Shown here: positions 44,897-53,379 of the stretch, piece by piece
Layout of the letters: the number at the start of each line of letters is the position of its first letter
Numbering within the stretch: the first letter of the stretch is position 1
From: Acidicapsa dinghuensis
GTDB taxonomy: Bacteria; Acidobacteriota; Terriglobia; Terriglobales; Acidobacteriaceae
Length of the DNA: 64,000 nucleotides
Direction: 5' to 3'
Assembly (NCBI RefSeq): GCF_025685685.1
Contig: NZ_JAGSYH010000003.1
Location: 434,001-498,000, forward strand
Position numbers and translations under genes: made by a program
The notes under the pieces: generated by a model
Database searches by the model: none
What the model saw: the letters and a program-made list of their open reading frames with translations, nothing else
Told to the model about the DNA's origin: nothing

Positions 44897-44951
44897 CATA
44901 AAAGAAAGCTGACTCAAAAAGAAAGCTGGCTGCGATACACAGTCAGCTTTC
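44897..44951 (-). terminator. Double terminator of carbonic anhydrase (one 5' arm, two 3' arms)
   Basis: On the minus strand, 49 nt after the stop, GAAAGCTGACTG can pair with CAGCCAGCTTTC (12 bp, one mismatch, 7-nt loop) followed by TTTTTG. It can alternatively pair with AGTCAGCTTTC (11 bp, perfect, 26-nt loop) followed by TTTTATG. The second 3' arm looks like a 17-bp tandem duplication of the first. Only one of the two stems can form at a time. Confidence 0.8.
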
Positions 44952-44999
44952 AAATGTTTCACTCTGATAGTTACAGAAGGCCCTTTCGATGAAGCCGCG

Positions 45000-45767
45000 C
45001 TATTCGCTGGCCTCAACCTTCCGCCCATGCGGCGATTGCAGCATACGGCTGTTCACCGGATAGAGCGCGCCAAACGCCCGCAGTTGGCCACGCGACAACT
45101 CCACTGGCCGCTCCATTACAAACCATTGCACGCCCTCCGTGCATGGTGGTGCTGTCAGCGATCCTTCATACATCCAGTAACCCGGATCGCGTGGAATCAG
45201 TCCTAGCGGGCTCATCAGATCGGGCATCTTGTCGCTTGCGCCCACTGTCTTTGGCAGATGCTCCCACAGGGCGGCCAGCACAGCGTTGGCATTCCCTTCC
45301 ATCAGCCGCACGGCGACCACCGCAATCTTGCCGTCCGCACTCTTGTGCACCAGATGCACGTCCATATCCGGCAGCGTGCCCTTCACAGCCTCCTCGCCCG
45401 GATGATGAAAATGAAACTGCACCAAGTCATACCGGGTGCCGTTCGCAATAATGTAGCTGCCCGGCGCAGCCGTCACCTGGACCGTATGTCCGGTATTTAC
45501 CAGCGTCATCGGCCCAGCAAGATAGTGAAACTCGATCGGCTGCAGATTCTTATCCAGATGCGCGCCGCGAATATCGATCGGCGACTGCTCCTTACCGTCA
45601 GCGCAAGTCTTGTATGCCGGATCAAGCTTGCCCCAGTGAAAAGGCCCCAGTTTGCCGGTGTAGTCCCACGCAGCGCCGCCCTGCTGCTGTGCCAGCGTCG
45701 CCACCGGAATCGAACCAATTCCAGCACACAATCCCAATCCAATCACTATCCGAACCAGTCGTGCCAT
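45000..45767 (-). CDS. Alpha-class carbonic anhydrase, secreted
   Basis: The enzyme interconverts CO2 and bicarbonate in the periplasm. The 255-residue protein has a signal peptide (about 1-27, ending ATLAQ). Zinc ligands are His119 and His121 (QFHFHHPGEE) and His138 (DMDVHLVH). The family's SPIDI motif (EQSPIDIRG) and TAPPCTEGVQWFV loop are present. Cys55 (YKTCADG) and the Cys in PPCTEG are placed to form the conserved disulfide, which fits an exported protein. Length and motif order are normal. GAGGAAGGTG precedes the ATG. It stands alone, ended by the double terminator. Confidence 0.95.
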   Translation of the reverse strand: MARLVRIVIGLGLCAGIGSIPVATLAQQQGGAAWDYTGKLGPFHWGKLDPAYKTCADGKEQSPIDIRGAHLDKNLQPIEFHYLAGPMTLVNTGHTVQVTAAPGSYIIANGTRYDLVQFHFHHPGEEAVKGTLPDMDVHLVHKSADGKIAVVAVRLMEGNANAVLAALWEHLPKTVGASDKMPDLMSPLGLIPRDPGYWMYEGSLTAPPCTEGVQWFVMERPVELSRGQLRAFGALYPVNSRMLQSPHGRKVEASE

Positions 45768-45897
45768 CGTCAGTAGTTCACCTTCCTCACAGAAATTTCC
45801 AAAATCTCAGGCTTAAGAGAATGGACGCACCAGATCAGAATCAGTCCTCTCTTTTAACCAAGGACATAACCCTGGGCACACAACTACAGACACAACC

Positions 45898-46431
45898 TCA
45901 GAATGCGTATGTCGGAGGCGTAATTCCCTTCAGCCGCAAATACACCTCAGCCTGCCCACGATGATGCGCCGTGTGCGTAAAGTACGACCACAACCACTCC
46001 GAACCCATCAGATGACGATTTGCCGGCCCAACCACCGTAGCCATGTTGCTCGCGGGCATCTCAGTAATAGCCTTCTGACAAAAAGCAAAGGTGTCCTGAA
46101 GAAACTGCACCGCCGTCTCCTTGTCCACATCCGCTTTCACCAGATCCTTGGTCCAGTCGCCGACCTTGGCCGGTAGCGCAGGCGCTGTGAGCCCGCTCGC
46201 GTTGGCGCACGCATTGCGATCAGCGGCGGCAATATGCACCATCAGCTCGCCAAAGCTCATCTCAGCCGGCACAGGGCGAAACGAATAGCCCTCGGAGGGC
46301 ATGGCATTGGCTACTGCAATAGTGAGATCTCCCGAGGTCTTCCAGTGCTTCAACAGCACATCCTTGTCAGTTGTCTGGCTGAAACAGGGCAGTGCGACGG
46401 TTAGCAACATTAGCGCAAACAGCTTCTTCAT
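45898..46431 (-). CDS. DinB-family protein, secreted
   Basis: The start at 46431 is set by GAGGAG upstream and by a signal peptide (MKKLFALMLLTVALPCFSQ); an earlier in-frame start gives an unlikely leader. The mature part is a DinB/YfiT-like four-helix bundle. Three metal-binding-type histidines fit the family: one in LMVHIAAADRNAC and two in FTHTAHHRGQAEVYLRLKG. DinB-fold proteins are often thiol-dependent transferases or of unknown function. A signal peptide is unusual for the fold but occurs in acidobacteria. The gene lies between carbonic anhydrase and metK, separated from both. Confidence 0.82.
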   Translation of the reverse strand: MKKLFALMLLTVALPCFSQTTDKDVLLKHWKTSGDLTIAVANAMPSEGYSFRPVPAEMSFGELMVHIAAADRNACANASGLTAPALPAKVGDWTKDLVKADVDKETAVQFLQDTFAFCQKAITEMPASNMATVVGPANRHLMGSEWLWSYFTHTAHHRGQAEVYLRLKGITPPTYAF

Positions 46432-46552
46432 TCCGGCTCCTCTGATTCTCTCGATTTGATTCTTTCGATTTTCCAACAGTTCCGCAGCCGCATCGGCCAC
46501 ATGCGGTTCCGCAGCATCCCCGGACAGACTACCTTGTTCCTATCAGCTTTCC

Positions 46553-46585
46553 AAAACAAAAGGCCTCCGCATCGCGGAGGCCTTT
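46553..46585 (-). terminator. Terminator of metK
   Basis: On the minus strand, 20 nt after the stop, a perfect 12-bp stem (AAAGGCCTCCGC with GCGGAGGCCTTT) with a 3-nt loop is followed by TGTTTTGG. Confidence 0.87.
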
Positions 46586-46605
46586 GTTATCACATCCAGG
46601 TATCG

Positions 46606-47769
46606 CTACTTCGCCGCTACCGCTACGCCGGCTTGCTCTGCAAGAGCAGCAGCCTTGTCGGTTGCTTCCCAAGTAAAGTCAGCCTCCGTGCGTCCGAAGT
46701 GCCCATAAGCAGCCGTCTTGCGATAGATCGGACGGCGCAGCTTCAGGCTCTCGATAATGCCCTTGGGCGTCAGCGAGAAGTTCTTGCGCACCAGCTCTGT
46801 CAGCTTCGCAGAGCTCACCTTGCCCGTGCCAAAGGTATCCACCAGCACCGAAACCGGCTCAGCTACACCGATCGCGTACGCAAGCTGTACTTCGCACTTG
46901 CTGGCCAGACCTGCCGCAACGATGTTCTTGGCAATGTGACGGGCCATGTACGCAGCCGAACGATCCACTTTCGTCGGATCCTTACCGCTGAATGCGCCAC
47001 CACCGTGCCGGCCAGCCCCGCCGTAGGTGTCCACGATGATCTTGCGGCCCGTCAGGCCCGTGTCACCCATCGGACCGCCAATCACAAACCGGCCCGTCGG
47101 GTTGATGTGGTACTTGGTGTTCTCATCCAGCCACTCCGCCGGAAGAACAGCCTGAATTACGTGTTTCAGAATGTCCGCGCGCAGCTCCTCGTTGGAGACG
47201 TGCTCCGCATGCTGAGTCGAAATCACCACCGCATCGATGCGAGCGACCTTGCCGTTTTCGTCGTACTCCACCGTCACCTGGCTCTTGCCATCTGGCCGCA
47301 GATACGCGAGCTTGCCATTCTTGCGCACTTCAGAGAGTTTGTGCGTCAGCTTATGCGCCAGCGAGACCGCTGCCGGCATCAACTCCGGCGTCTCATTCGT
47401 GGCAAAGCCGAACATCATGCCCTGGTCGCCAGCGCCGCCCGTATCCACGCCCTGCGCAATATCACCCGACTGGCGATTGATCGACGAGATCACCGCGCAG
47501 GTATTCGAGTCAAAGCCGTACAGCGCATTGTCATACCCGATCGAGGCCACCACGCCGCGCACCAGCGTCTGGAAATCCACATAGGCCTTGGTCGTGATCT
47601 CGCCCGCAATGACAACCAGTCCGGTCGCCGTTAGCGTCTCTGCCGCAACGCGGCTGTAAGGATCCTGCTCCAGGCAGGCATCCAGAATGGCATCGGAAAT
47701 CTGGTCGGCAATCTTGTCCGGATGGCCTTCCGTGACCGATTCCGACGTAAACAATGTGCGATCGCTCAA
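46606..47769 (-). CDS. metK: S-adenosylmethionine synthetase
   Basis: This cytoplasmic enzyme makes S-adenosylmethionine from methionine and ATP. A TTG start at 47769 is chosen: AGGAGG lies 7 nt upstream and the protein then opens with [22 protein letters not shown], the family's N-terminus. The adenosine-binding motif is [12 protein letters not shown] and the phosphate loop [19 protein letters not shown]. Length 387 is normal. An in-frame ATG 51 nt upstream would add an unsupported leader. The leader to the RodZ-like gene is about 290 nt, but no known SAM or SAH riboswitch is recognised there. Confidence 0.96.
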   Translation of the reverse strand: MSDRTLFTSESVTEGHPDKIADQISDAILDACLEQDPYSRVAAETLTATGLVVIAGEITTKAYVDFQTLVRGVVASIGYDNALYGFDSNTCAVISSINRQSGDIAQGVDTGGAGDQGMMFGFATNETPELMPAAVSLAHKLTHKLSEVRKNGKLAYLRPDGKSQVTVEYDENGKVARIDAVVISTQHAEHVSNEELRADILKHVIQAVLPAEWLDENTKYHINPTGRFVIGGPMGDTGLTGRKIIVDTYGGAGRHGGGAFSGKDPTKVDRSAAYMARHIAKNIVAAGLASKCEVQLAYAIGVAEPVSVLVDTFGTGKVSSAKLTELVRKNFSLTPKGIIESLKLRRPIYRKTAAYGHFGRTEADFTWEATDKAAALAEQAGVAVAAK

Positions 47770-48061
47770 AGCGTCTCCTCCTGTGTTATCTGTGCCGGCT
47801 TTCTCCGGACCGAAACGCACGCATCGCCTTCAGCCACTCGAGCCCAAGACGCCTCGCACATTCCCACAGTGCAGCGGATAGCGCATCACGCCGGAATCCG
47901 CATCTTTACCATCATAATTTCCCGGCTAGCAACAGGGCAAAGACCCTCAGCCAATGGCTCTTTGAGCCATCTCAAAGGCGCTCCAGGCAGTCTGAGTGGG
48001 AAATAGCCATTTCTCTAAAAAGCGCGTGTTCGATCTGGAGGAATTGGCGATTTGAAACCTG
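47770..48061. other. Leader region of metK
   Basis: Nearly 300 bp without a gene. It contains a small perfect hairpin at 47955-47971 (ATGGCTC, 3-nt loop, GAGCCAT) and an AGGGTCTTTGCCCT stem nearby. Neither is followed by a T-run and neither fits a riboswitch I know. The metK AGGAGG site lies at the gene end. Confidence 0.35.
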
Positions 48062-48568
48062 TCAGTGGTCTAGCCTGAGCTGATAGGCCTCGGCTTGGCG
48101 GTCCTGCACCGCCGTCTCCCGGCCCGGCACCACTGTCGGCCACCACCCAGAGCGATAGCCGTAATAGCGATAGCCAAAAAACAACGCAATCCCGACAACC
48201 AGCAGCAGCAACACGGCTCCGGCCCACTTCAACCGCTCCGTCGCAGCATCCCGCGGCCTTACCCGCGCCCGCCCCACATTGGCGGCAAACTCCATCCAGT
48301 TGCGGTCGTCATCGAGCACATCACCTGAAGCGGCGTAGGCGCTCTGGAATCGCCCGATCCAGTCCATCTCATCCAGACCGAGAACTTTGACGTACCCGCG
48401 AACAATGCCTTTGTTCAGGATTCCACCCGGAAGCACACGAAACTGGTTCTCCTCCAGCGCAACCAAATGCCGCTGGCTGATCTTCGTGATCTCCGTGATT
48501 TTCTCGAGTGCGATGCCTCGGTTTAACCGCTCCATTCGCAACTCTTCGCCAAAGTTACCCATGCTCAT
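48062..48568 (-). CDS. RodZ-like protein with HTH and one membrane helix
   Basis: The 168-residue protein has an N-terminal Xre-like helix-turn-helix of the RodZ type (GNFGEELRMERLNRGIALEKITEITKISQRHLVALEENQF), a cytoplasmic linker, and one transmembrane helix at about residues 115-133 (WAGAVLLLLVVGIALFFGY). The short C-terminus would be periplasmic. RodZ links MreB to the elongation machinery and shapes rods. This version lacks the usual large periplasmic beta domain. A regulator role is possible but less likely given the membrane anchor. Either of two close ATGs (48568, 48562) may be used. Confidence 0.82.
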   Translation of the reverse strand: MSMGNFGEELRMERLNRGIALEKITEITKISQRHLVALEENQFRVLPGGILNKGIVRGYVKVLGLDEMDWIGRFQSAYAASGDVLDDDRNWMEFAANVGRARVRPRDAATERLKWAGAVLLLLVVGIALFFGYRYYGYRSGWWPTVVPGRETAVQDRQAEAYQLRLDH

Positions 48569-48909
48569 CGCAATCGGGACACTTTTCCCTGTAAGGGATT
48601 TCCACAGTCAAAGATACTGCCGAATCCCCGCGCGGGTCAAAATGACTTTCGGAACTTCCCTTTATTTTCATACAGGTGGACTCGATTTTGCCAATACGGG
48701 AAAACCTTTGCCCATCCTCGCACTTTATCCCTCAAGTCCAGTATCTCTCTTCCAATCGGGCATAAACTATCGAATCACGCCTCGCCTGTTACCCTCATCC
48801 AAGGAACCGGAGCGGTTTTTCTCGTCCAAGTGGCTCGGCTATTCGCGAGTCACGGTGATCGCCAGTTCTTAAGGAGCTCTGAAGCCTGTCCCCAGGCTCG
48901 CCATTGTCT
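48569..48909. other. Divergent intergenic region
   Basis: About 340 bp between the RodZ-like gene and the FtsX-like permease. No gene, hairpin with T-run, or clear promoter is seen; a short CCCT-GTA-AGGG stem near 48590 is too small to interpret. Confidence 0.4.
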
Positions 48910-50013
48910 ATGAACAAGCTCGTCTTCGCCAACCTGATCCACCGCCCGATGCGTTCGGTCATTTCCGCGGTCGCCATCGCGATTGAAGTGGTTATGATCC
49001 TCTCCGTATCTGCCATCTTCCTCGGCCAGATCGACAGCCAGAAGATCCGCACTAACGGCATCGGCGCCGATCTCATCGTCGCACCTCCCGGCTCCAGCTT
49101 TATCTCTGCTCTCGGCAGCTCACCTGTCCCGGCCAAAAACGCCGAAGCTATCCGCAAGCTGCCTCATGTATCCATTGTCTCGCCCGTTATCCAAAAAACT
49201 ACCGTCGGCGGAGCGCTCGAAGTCCTCTATGGCATTGATTACCCCACCTACAGTGCGCTAAAGCCCTTCATTTTCCTCTCCGGAGGCCCATTTACCGGGG
49301 CCAACGATGTCATCGTCGACGATGTCTTCGCCCGATCCGACAAAGGTTACAAAGTCGGTGATACCATCCAGATCCTCGGCCACCCCTTCCACATCTGCGG
49401 CATCGTCGAGAGCGGCAAAGGTGGCCGCAAGATGATTCCAATCGAAACACTCGGCGATCTGACTGGTGCCGAAGGCAAAGCCACCCTCTTCTATGTCAAG
49501 AGTGATGTCTCCTCCAATCACGATCTCGTTCAGAAAGAGATTCTTGCAACGCCCGGCTTCCAGAATTACCAGGTCTGGACCATCGAGGAGTGGCTCTCTC
49601 TCTGGGCGCCCGAGCACATCCCCGGCTTCAACATCGCCCTCAACGTTGTCACTTTGATCGCTTCCATCATTGGCTTCCTCGTCATATTCCTCTCCATGTA
49701 CACCGCAATACTCGAGCGCACACGGGAAATCGGCATTCTCAAATCCATGGGTGCCTCGAAAACCGCCATCGTCACCCTCGTTTTACAAGAATCCGTGCTC
49801 ATGAGCATCGCTGGTATCGTTCTCGGCCTTGCCCTCACCTATGGCATCCATTCGTTTCTACTGGCCACCAAACCCACACTGCTCTTTGAGATCACGCAAA
49901 GCTGGATTATCGAGGCCTGCATCATCGCCTTCTGCGGCGCTGTCATCGGCGCTGCCTATCCTGCGTGGCTGGCCGCCCGTAAAGACCCCATCGACGCCCT
50001 GGCTTACGAATAG
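48910..50013 (+). CDS. FtsX/MacB-type ABC transporter permease
   Basis: The 367-residue membrane protein has one N-terminal helix (about 15-38, SVISAVAIAIEVVMILSVSAIF), a periplasmic MacB-like core (about 45-240), and three C-terminal helices near 245-275, 295-320 and 330-355. FtsX-domain signatures are ILERTREIGILKSMGAS and the end AAYPAWLAARKDPIDALAYE. Such permeases pair with a MacB/LolD-type ATPase for lipoprotein, peptide or drug movement, yet no ATPase gene is adjacent. A TTG 6 nt upstream is an alternative start. The gene stands alone and ends in a strong terminator. Confidence 0.88.
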   Translation: MNKLVFANLIHRPMRSVISAVAIAIEVVMILSVSAIFLGQIDSQKIRTNGIGADLIVAPPGSSFISALGSSPVPAKNAEAIRKLPHVSIVSPVIQKTTVGGALEVLYGIDYPTYSALKPFIFLSGGPFTGANDVIVDDVFARSDKGYKVGDTIQILGHPFHICGIVESGKGGRKMIPIETLGDLTGAEGKATLFYVKSDVSSNHDLVQKEILATPGFQNYQVWTIEEWLSLWAPEHIPGFNIALNVVTLIASIIGFLVIFLSMYTAILERTREIGILKSMGASKTAIVTLVLQESVLMSIAGIVLGLALTYGIHSFLLATKPTLLFEITQSWIIEACIIAFCGAVIGAAYPAWLAARKDPIDALAYE

Positions 50014-50033
50014 CCTTACGATGCTGAGAACAG

Positions 50034-50067
50034 AAAAGGCCGGAAGCAATTGCTTCCGGCCTTTTTC
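50034..50067 (+). terminator. Terminator of the FtsX-like gene
   Basis: A perfect 16-bp dyad (arms AAAAGGCCGGAAGCAA and its complement) begins 20 nt after the stop; the 3' arm runs into TTTTTC. Symmetry is complete, so it could also stop transcription from the other side. Confidence 0.92.
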
Positions 50068-50144
50068 TTGAACGTTGACCTTAACACTCGCCTTGTAACA
50101 GAACGCGAATTGACTCGCTATTCAGCTCCGAGGCGGGCTTTTTC

Positions 50145-51170
50145 CTAATTCGCGCCCTGAATTGTCACTAGATGCCCACCCGGCGAAACCATATCCTTCT
50201 GCGGCGCCCTCCAGTGGTCGATGTAGCTCACCTGATGCACGCAACTGATCGTGCAATTCGGCGCGCACGACTTCGCCGTCAAGAATTCCCGCTTCAGATC
50301 CTCGCGCGTATACTGCGCAATCGGAACACCCGGAAAACCACGCTGCTGCGAGCAGTAATGCACCAGCCCGTCTTCGCAGATATACAGATACCTCGAGCCT
50401 GCCCGGCACCGCCATTCATTCGGCCTGCCCTGCGCAATCGCCTCTTGGAACTCATTGAAGCGTGAATAGCTCCTGCGCTCCAGTCCTCGCACCTCAAAAT
50501 AGATCTTCGCTTCTTCCTCGCCCAGCGGCTTCAACTGCCCATCGCCATCGTGAATGATACCGATCGTGTTGCTGAACCCCAGCTCCAATGCACGCTTCGA
50601 AATCACCAGCGCGTCGTTTGGATTTTTAATGCCGCCGCCCACCACCGAGTTGATATTCACATGGAACTCGGCATGTTCGGCCAGCATCTCCAGCTTCTTG
50701 TCCAGCACCTTCAGGCTCTTCATCGACACATCGTCCGGATTGATGTTGTCGATCGAGATCTGCATGTGGTCGAGCCCAGCCTTGTTCAGCCGCTCGATCC
50801 GCTCCGCATTCAGCAGATATCCATTCGTGATCATCCCAGCCATCGCGCCAACCTTACGCATGCGCATGATCACACCATCCAACTCTGGATGCGTCAGCGG
50901 CTCGCCGCCCGAGATCGTAATGATGCTCGTCCCCAGCCGGCCCAGATGATCGATGCGCCGCTCCATCTCAGCCAGCGGCACCGGCTTCGAAACCTTGTCG
51001 TACTCATTGCAATACGCGCACGACAGGTTGCAGAACCGCATCGGCACAATCTGCGCCATTACCGGATGCCCGGTCGAGGCCAGCGCCTTTCCTACCAGCG
51101 CCAGCTCACGCGCCCGCCGCAACGCGGCCTTCGCGCGTCCTTTAGCCGTCAATCTTGCAGGAGTAGCCAT
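50145..51170 (-). CDS. Radical SAM protein with SPASM-like C-terminus
   Basis: The enzyme should bind a 4Fe-4S cluster at Cys47, Cys51 and Cys54 (FCNLSCAYC) and cleave S-adenosylmethionine to make a radical. SGGEPLTHPEL, a core SAM-binding motif, follows. The C-terminal region has more cysteines (RCRAGSRYLYICEDG, HYCSQQRG, SCAPNCTISC) of the SPASM or Twitch type. The N-terminal 35 residues are basic. The ATG at 51170 is used, though no good Shine-Dalgarno is visible; the frame could extend to 51320. No peptide substrate or partner gene is adjacent, so the product modified is unknown. Confidence 0.84.
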   Translation of the reverse strand: MATPARLTAKGRAKAALRRARELALVGKALASTGHPVMAQIVPMRFCNLSCAYCNEYDKVSKPVPLAEMERRIDHLGRLGTSIITISGGEPLTHPELDGVIMRMRKVGAMAGMITNGYLLNAERIERLNKAGLDHMQISIDNINPDDVSMKSLKVLDKKLEMLAEHAEFHVNINSVVGGGIKNPNDALVISKRALELGFSNTIGIIHDGDGQLKPLGEEEAKIYFEVRGLERRSYSRFNEFQEAIAQGRPNEWRCRAGSRYLYICEDGLVHYCSQQRGFPGVPIAQYTREDLKREFLTAKSCAPNCTISCVHQVSYIDHWRAPQKDMVSPGGHLVTIQGAN

Positions 51171-51390
51171 CTTTACTATTGAATCACATCCATCGTTTCT
51201 CTGCGACGCAGCGCCCAAACGCGGTGACAAACCGCCCGAATCCCAAGGTTGCATATAAACCGCGAGCATGAAGAAATCACATGCGGTCTGGATTCCCTCC
51301 GCAAAGTTGTCGGGACTCATTTTCGAGATTTGCTACTTCCAGAAGATCGGGCGTGGGCGACGATGCTGCATTTGGGAAAGGTGGAAACGG

Positions 51391-51424
51391 CACAAGGGGT
51401 GCGAGACCGCACCCCCTTTTCGTC
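51391..51424 (-). terminator. Possible terminator of the sigma-factor operon
   Basis: Just after the last gene of the operon on the minus strand, AAGGGGGTGCG can pair with CGCACCCCTT around GTCT (one bulged base). The minus-strand tail is TGTGCCG, so it lacks a T-run. The plus-strand tail is TTTT, but no plus gene ends here. Confidence 0.4.
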
Positions 51425-51430
51425 TTGGGG

Positions 51431-51967
51431 TTATTTTGCGCCGAGGGGTTGGGCGAGAAGCTGGATTTCTACTTTCTGAGCGTTGATCCCATCGCCGGAA
51501 GAAAAGATGGTGGTCAGCTTACCGAGCGGCACGATTGGGACGAGTGAATAAGCCAACCGGCGTCGTACCGGCTGGCCTTGCGCGTCGGAGGCGATGGCTG
51601 CGTCATTTTCGATGCGCAACTGCATTCCAAGCATCGAGTCGATTTGCCGCAAAGAATCGACATCAATGTTGGTTCCCACGTCAACGTATTGGTAAGTCGA
51701 ACTTCCGGGCGCGGTTGGAACAGGAACATGGTCCGTGTCGCGAACAGAGGGATTGCCGAAGGGCGAGCCTTTGCCCCGGCTCGCGGCGGCCAGTGTGTAG
51801 CTTTGATCGATGGTTTTCTTTCCATGATCTGTGACGACGAGGGTGAGCGTGAGTTGGTAGGGTGCTGTTGTCCCGGGAGCCTCGGCGGTTGCAGATTGCG
51901 GCTCCTGTGCGCAAGCCATGGGAAGGACGAACAGAAGACAGAGCAGTAAGAGACGGTGATTGCGCAT
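51431..51967 (-). CDS. Secreted protein encoded with the sigma factor
   Basis: I do not recognise this 178-residue protein. It has a signal peptide (MRNHRLLLLCLLFVLPMACAQ) with cleavage probably after Cys-Ala; the cysteine context is a poor lipobox, so a lipoprotein is doubtful. The mature part is beta-rich (PYQLTLTLVVTDHGKKTIDQSYTLAA, YQYVDVGTNIDVDSL). AAGGA precedes the ATG. It starts 11 nt after the probable anti-sigma gene, as third gene of the sigma-factor operon. A periplasmic sensor or output of that system is a reasonable guess. Confidence 0.65.
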   Translation of the reverse strand: MRNHRLLLLCLLFVLPMACAQEPQSATAEAPGTTAPYQLTLTLVVTDHGKKTIDQSYTLAAASRGKGSPFGNPSVRDTDHVPVPTAPGSSTYQYVDVGTNIDVDSLRQIDSMLGMQLRIENDAAIASDAQGQPVRRRLAYSLVPIVPLGKLTTIFSSGDGINAQKVEIQLLAQPLGAK

Positions 51968-51977
51968 TGGTTTTCCT

Positions 51978-52556
51978 TTAAAAGCTGGGGTGGTCTGCCT
52001 GATCCATCGTGATTGCCTGGATCACGACGGGGGTGGAAGAGATAGGTTTGGTCTGGATAGGCTGAACCATTATTGGGTTATCTGCTATCGGGCTAAGGGC
52101 TGCGGACGCGGGTTTGGAGATGGCGAGAGCATCTTCGGTATGGAGTGCGACAAATTGAATGAGCAGACGGTCTTCTGAAGTGAGCTGCGGTTGGCCTTGT
52201 TCAGGTTGGGTGGCACGGTGAGCGCGGTGAAGGATGACCGGTTCCGCATGAGGAGTGACGGCGTGTGTTCGCGTTTGCGCGGGCCTTGGAATCGGCTGTG
52301 ATGACGCCGCGCCTTGGACAATTTCCTGCTGCTTCCGGTTTGGGTAAGTGCTGGTTGCGATGAATGCAATGATTGCTGCGAGGGAGACTGCTGCCGCTGT
52401 TACCCAGAGAAAATTGCGGGCCGAAAGGTGCCGTGAGGCGTGCCCGGAGGCACGGGCAAGTATGCGGTCTTCAAGGCCGAGGCGCGGTTTGGCAGAAGAG
52501 TAGGACCGGAGAGCCTTATCGAGCAGATGGTCGAAGCTTTCTGGCGACTGAGTCAT
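51978..52556 (-). CDS. Probable anti-sigma factor, single-pass membrane protein
   Basis: The 192-residue protein has a short cytoplasmic part (about 1-45, FDHLLDKALRSYSSAKPRLGLEDRILA), one transmembrane helix at about 48-66 (FLWVTAAAVSLAAIIAFIA), and a Pro- and Gln-rich periplasmic tail. Its start overlaps the end of the ECF sigma gene by 41 nt and AAAGGAG lies 6 nt upstream, so it is translationally coupled. Gene order and topology fit an anti-sigma factor that holds the sigma factor at the membrane. The usual zinc-binding HxxxCxxC motif is absent, so the assignment rests on context. Confidence 0.62.
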   Translation of the reverse strand: MTQSPESFDHLLDKALRSYSSAKPRLGLEDRILARASGHASRHLSARNFLWVTAAAVSLAAIIAFIATSTYPNRKQQEIVQGAASSQPIPRPAQTRTHAVTPHAEPVILHRAHRATQPEQGQPQLTSEDRLLIQFVALHTEDALAISKPASAALSPIADNPIMVQPIQTKPISSTPVVIQAITMDQADHPSF

Positions 52557-53121
52557 GCGCGCGCTCCTTTCTTGTTGAATGGGTTGAGTTTTCCCATTGA
52601 CGGCGCAGCTGTTCGCGGGCGGTGTGGACGCGGCGGCGGACTGTGCCTTCGGGGATGCCGAGGATGGCGGCGACCTCGGGTGACGTTAGCTCTTCGATTG
52701 CCATGAGGACGAGCGGCTGGCGTAGCTTTTCGGGCAGGCGGTCGATTAGTTCATGGAGGGTGGATTCGGCCTGGCGGTGGATGACTTCTTGCTCGGGGCC
52801 GGCGGAGTTTGCGGGCAGGTTGAACGGGAGCTCGCCGGCAGGCTTTGGGCGGTGGCGGATGGCGATGCGCCATGTGACGCGGGCGAGATAGGCGCGGTGG
52901 TCGGCGATCTGGGGCCAGCCTGTCGTGCGGTAGAGCTGGAGGAAGGCTTCCTGGACAATGTCTTCAGCGTCATCGCTGTTGCGGGTGACGCTGAGGGCGA
53001 TCTTGTGCATGAGGCTTGCATGAGCGGTGACGATTTCCGCAAAGGCGGAGCGACTCGCTTCCTCAGTCTCTGCCGGTTTTCGGAGAGATCCCAGCGTCGT
53101 CATCGTCAGCGCGTTTTCCAT
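52516..53121 (-). CDS. ECF-type RNA polymerase sigma factor
   Basis: The 201-residue protein has sigma region 2 at about 22-92 (AFAEIVTAHASLMHKIALSVTRNSDDAEDIVQEAFLQLYRT, binding RNA polymerase and the -10 element) and region 4 at about 118-172 (LIDRLPEKLRQPLVLMAIEELTSPEVAAILGIPEGTVRRRVHTAREQL, binding -35). Regions 1 and 3 are absent, as in group 4 (ECF) sigma factors. AGGTGAG lies directly before the ATG. It leads an operon with a coupled membrane protein and a secreted protein. The target promoters are unknown; the VWFA-related gene upstream is a candidate. Confidence 0.92.
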   Translation of the reverse strand: MENALTMTTLGSLRKPAETEEASRSAFAEIVTAHASLMHKIALSVTRNSDDAEDIVQEAFLQLYRTTGWPQIADHRAYLARVTWRIAIRHRPKPAGELPFNLPANSAGPEQEVIHRQAESTLHELIDRLPEKLRQPLVLMAIEELTSPEVAAILGIPEGTVRRRVHTAREQLRRQWENSTHSTRKERAHDSVARKLRPSAR

Positions 53122-53379
53122 CTCACCTAGTAAAGAGCAGGAAATCGGAGAAGCGTTCGGATATTCGGAAATATTTTGTTCGTGGAAGGTGAATCGCCTG
53201 TGTTCTTCACAAAGCCGGGTCGGAAATCTGTTTGTTATTTGTCAGACCGCGGATTGTGCTGCGAAGGATGGGCAAGGCAGAGCAGTAACAGTGCGATGGC
53301 TCGCGAGAGGAGTCATTGGAACGGATGCGATGGCCGAGGCACAGCGCAGCTCAGGTTCCGAGAGCCAGATTCCGAGGAG

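Noticed and set aside
47770-48061. SAM or SAH riboswitch upstream of metK
   Set aside because: The hairpins present do not match the core motifs of known SAM or SAH classes.
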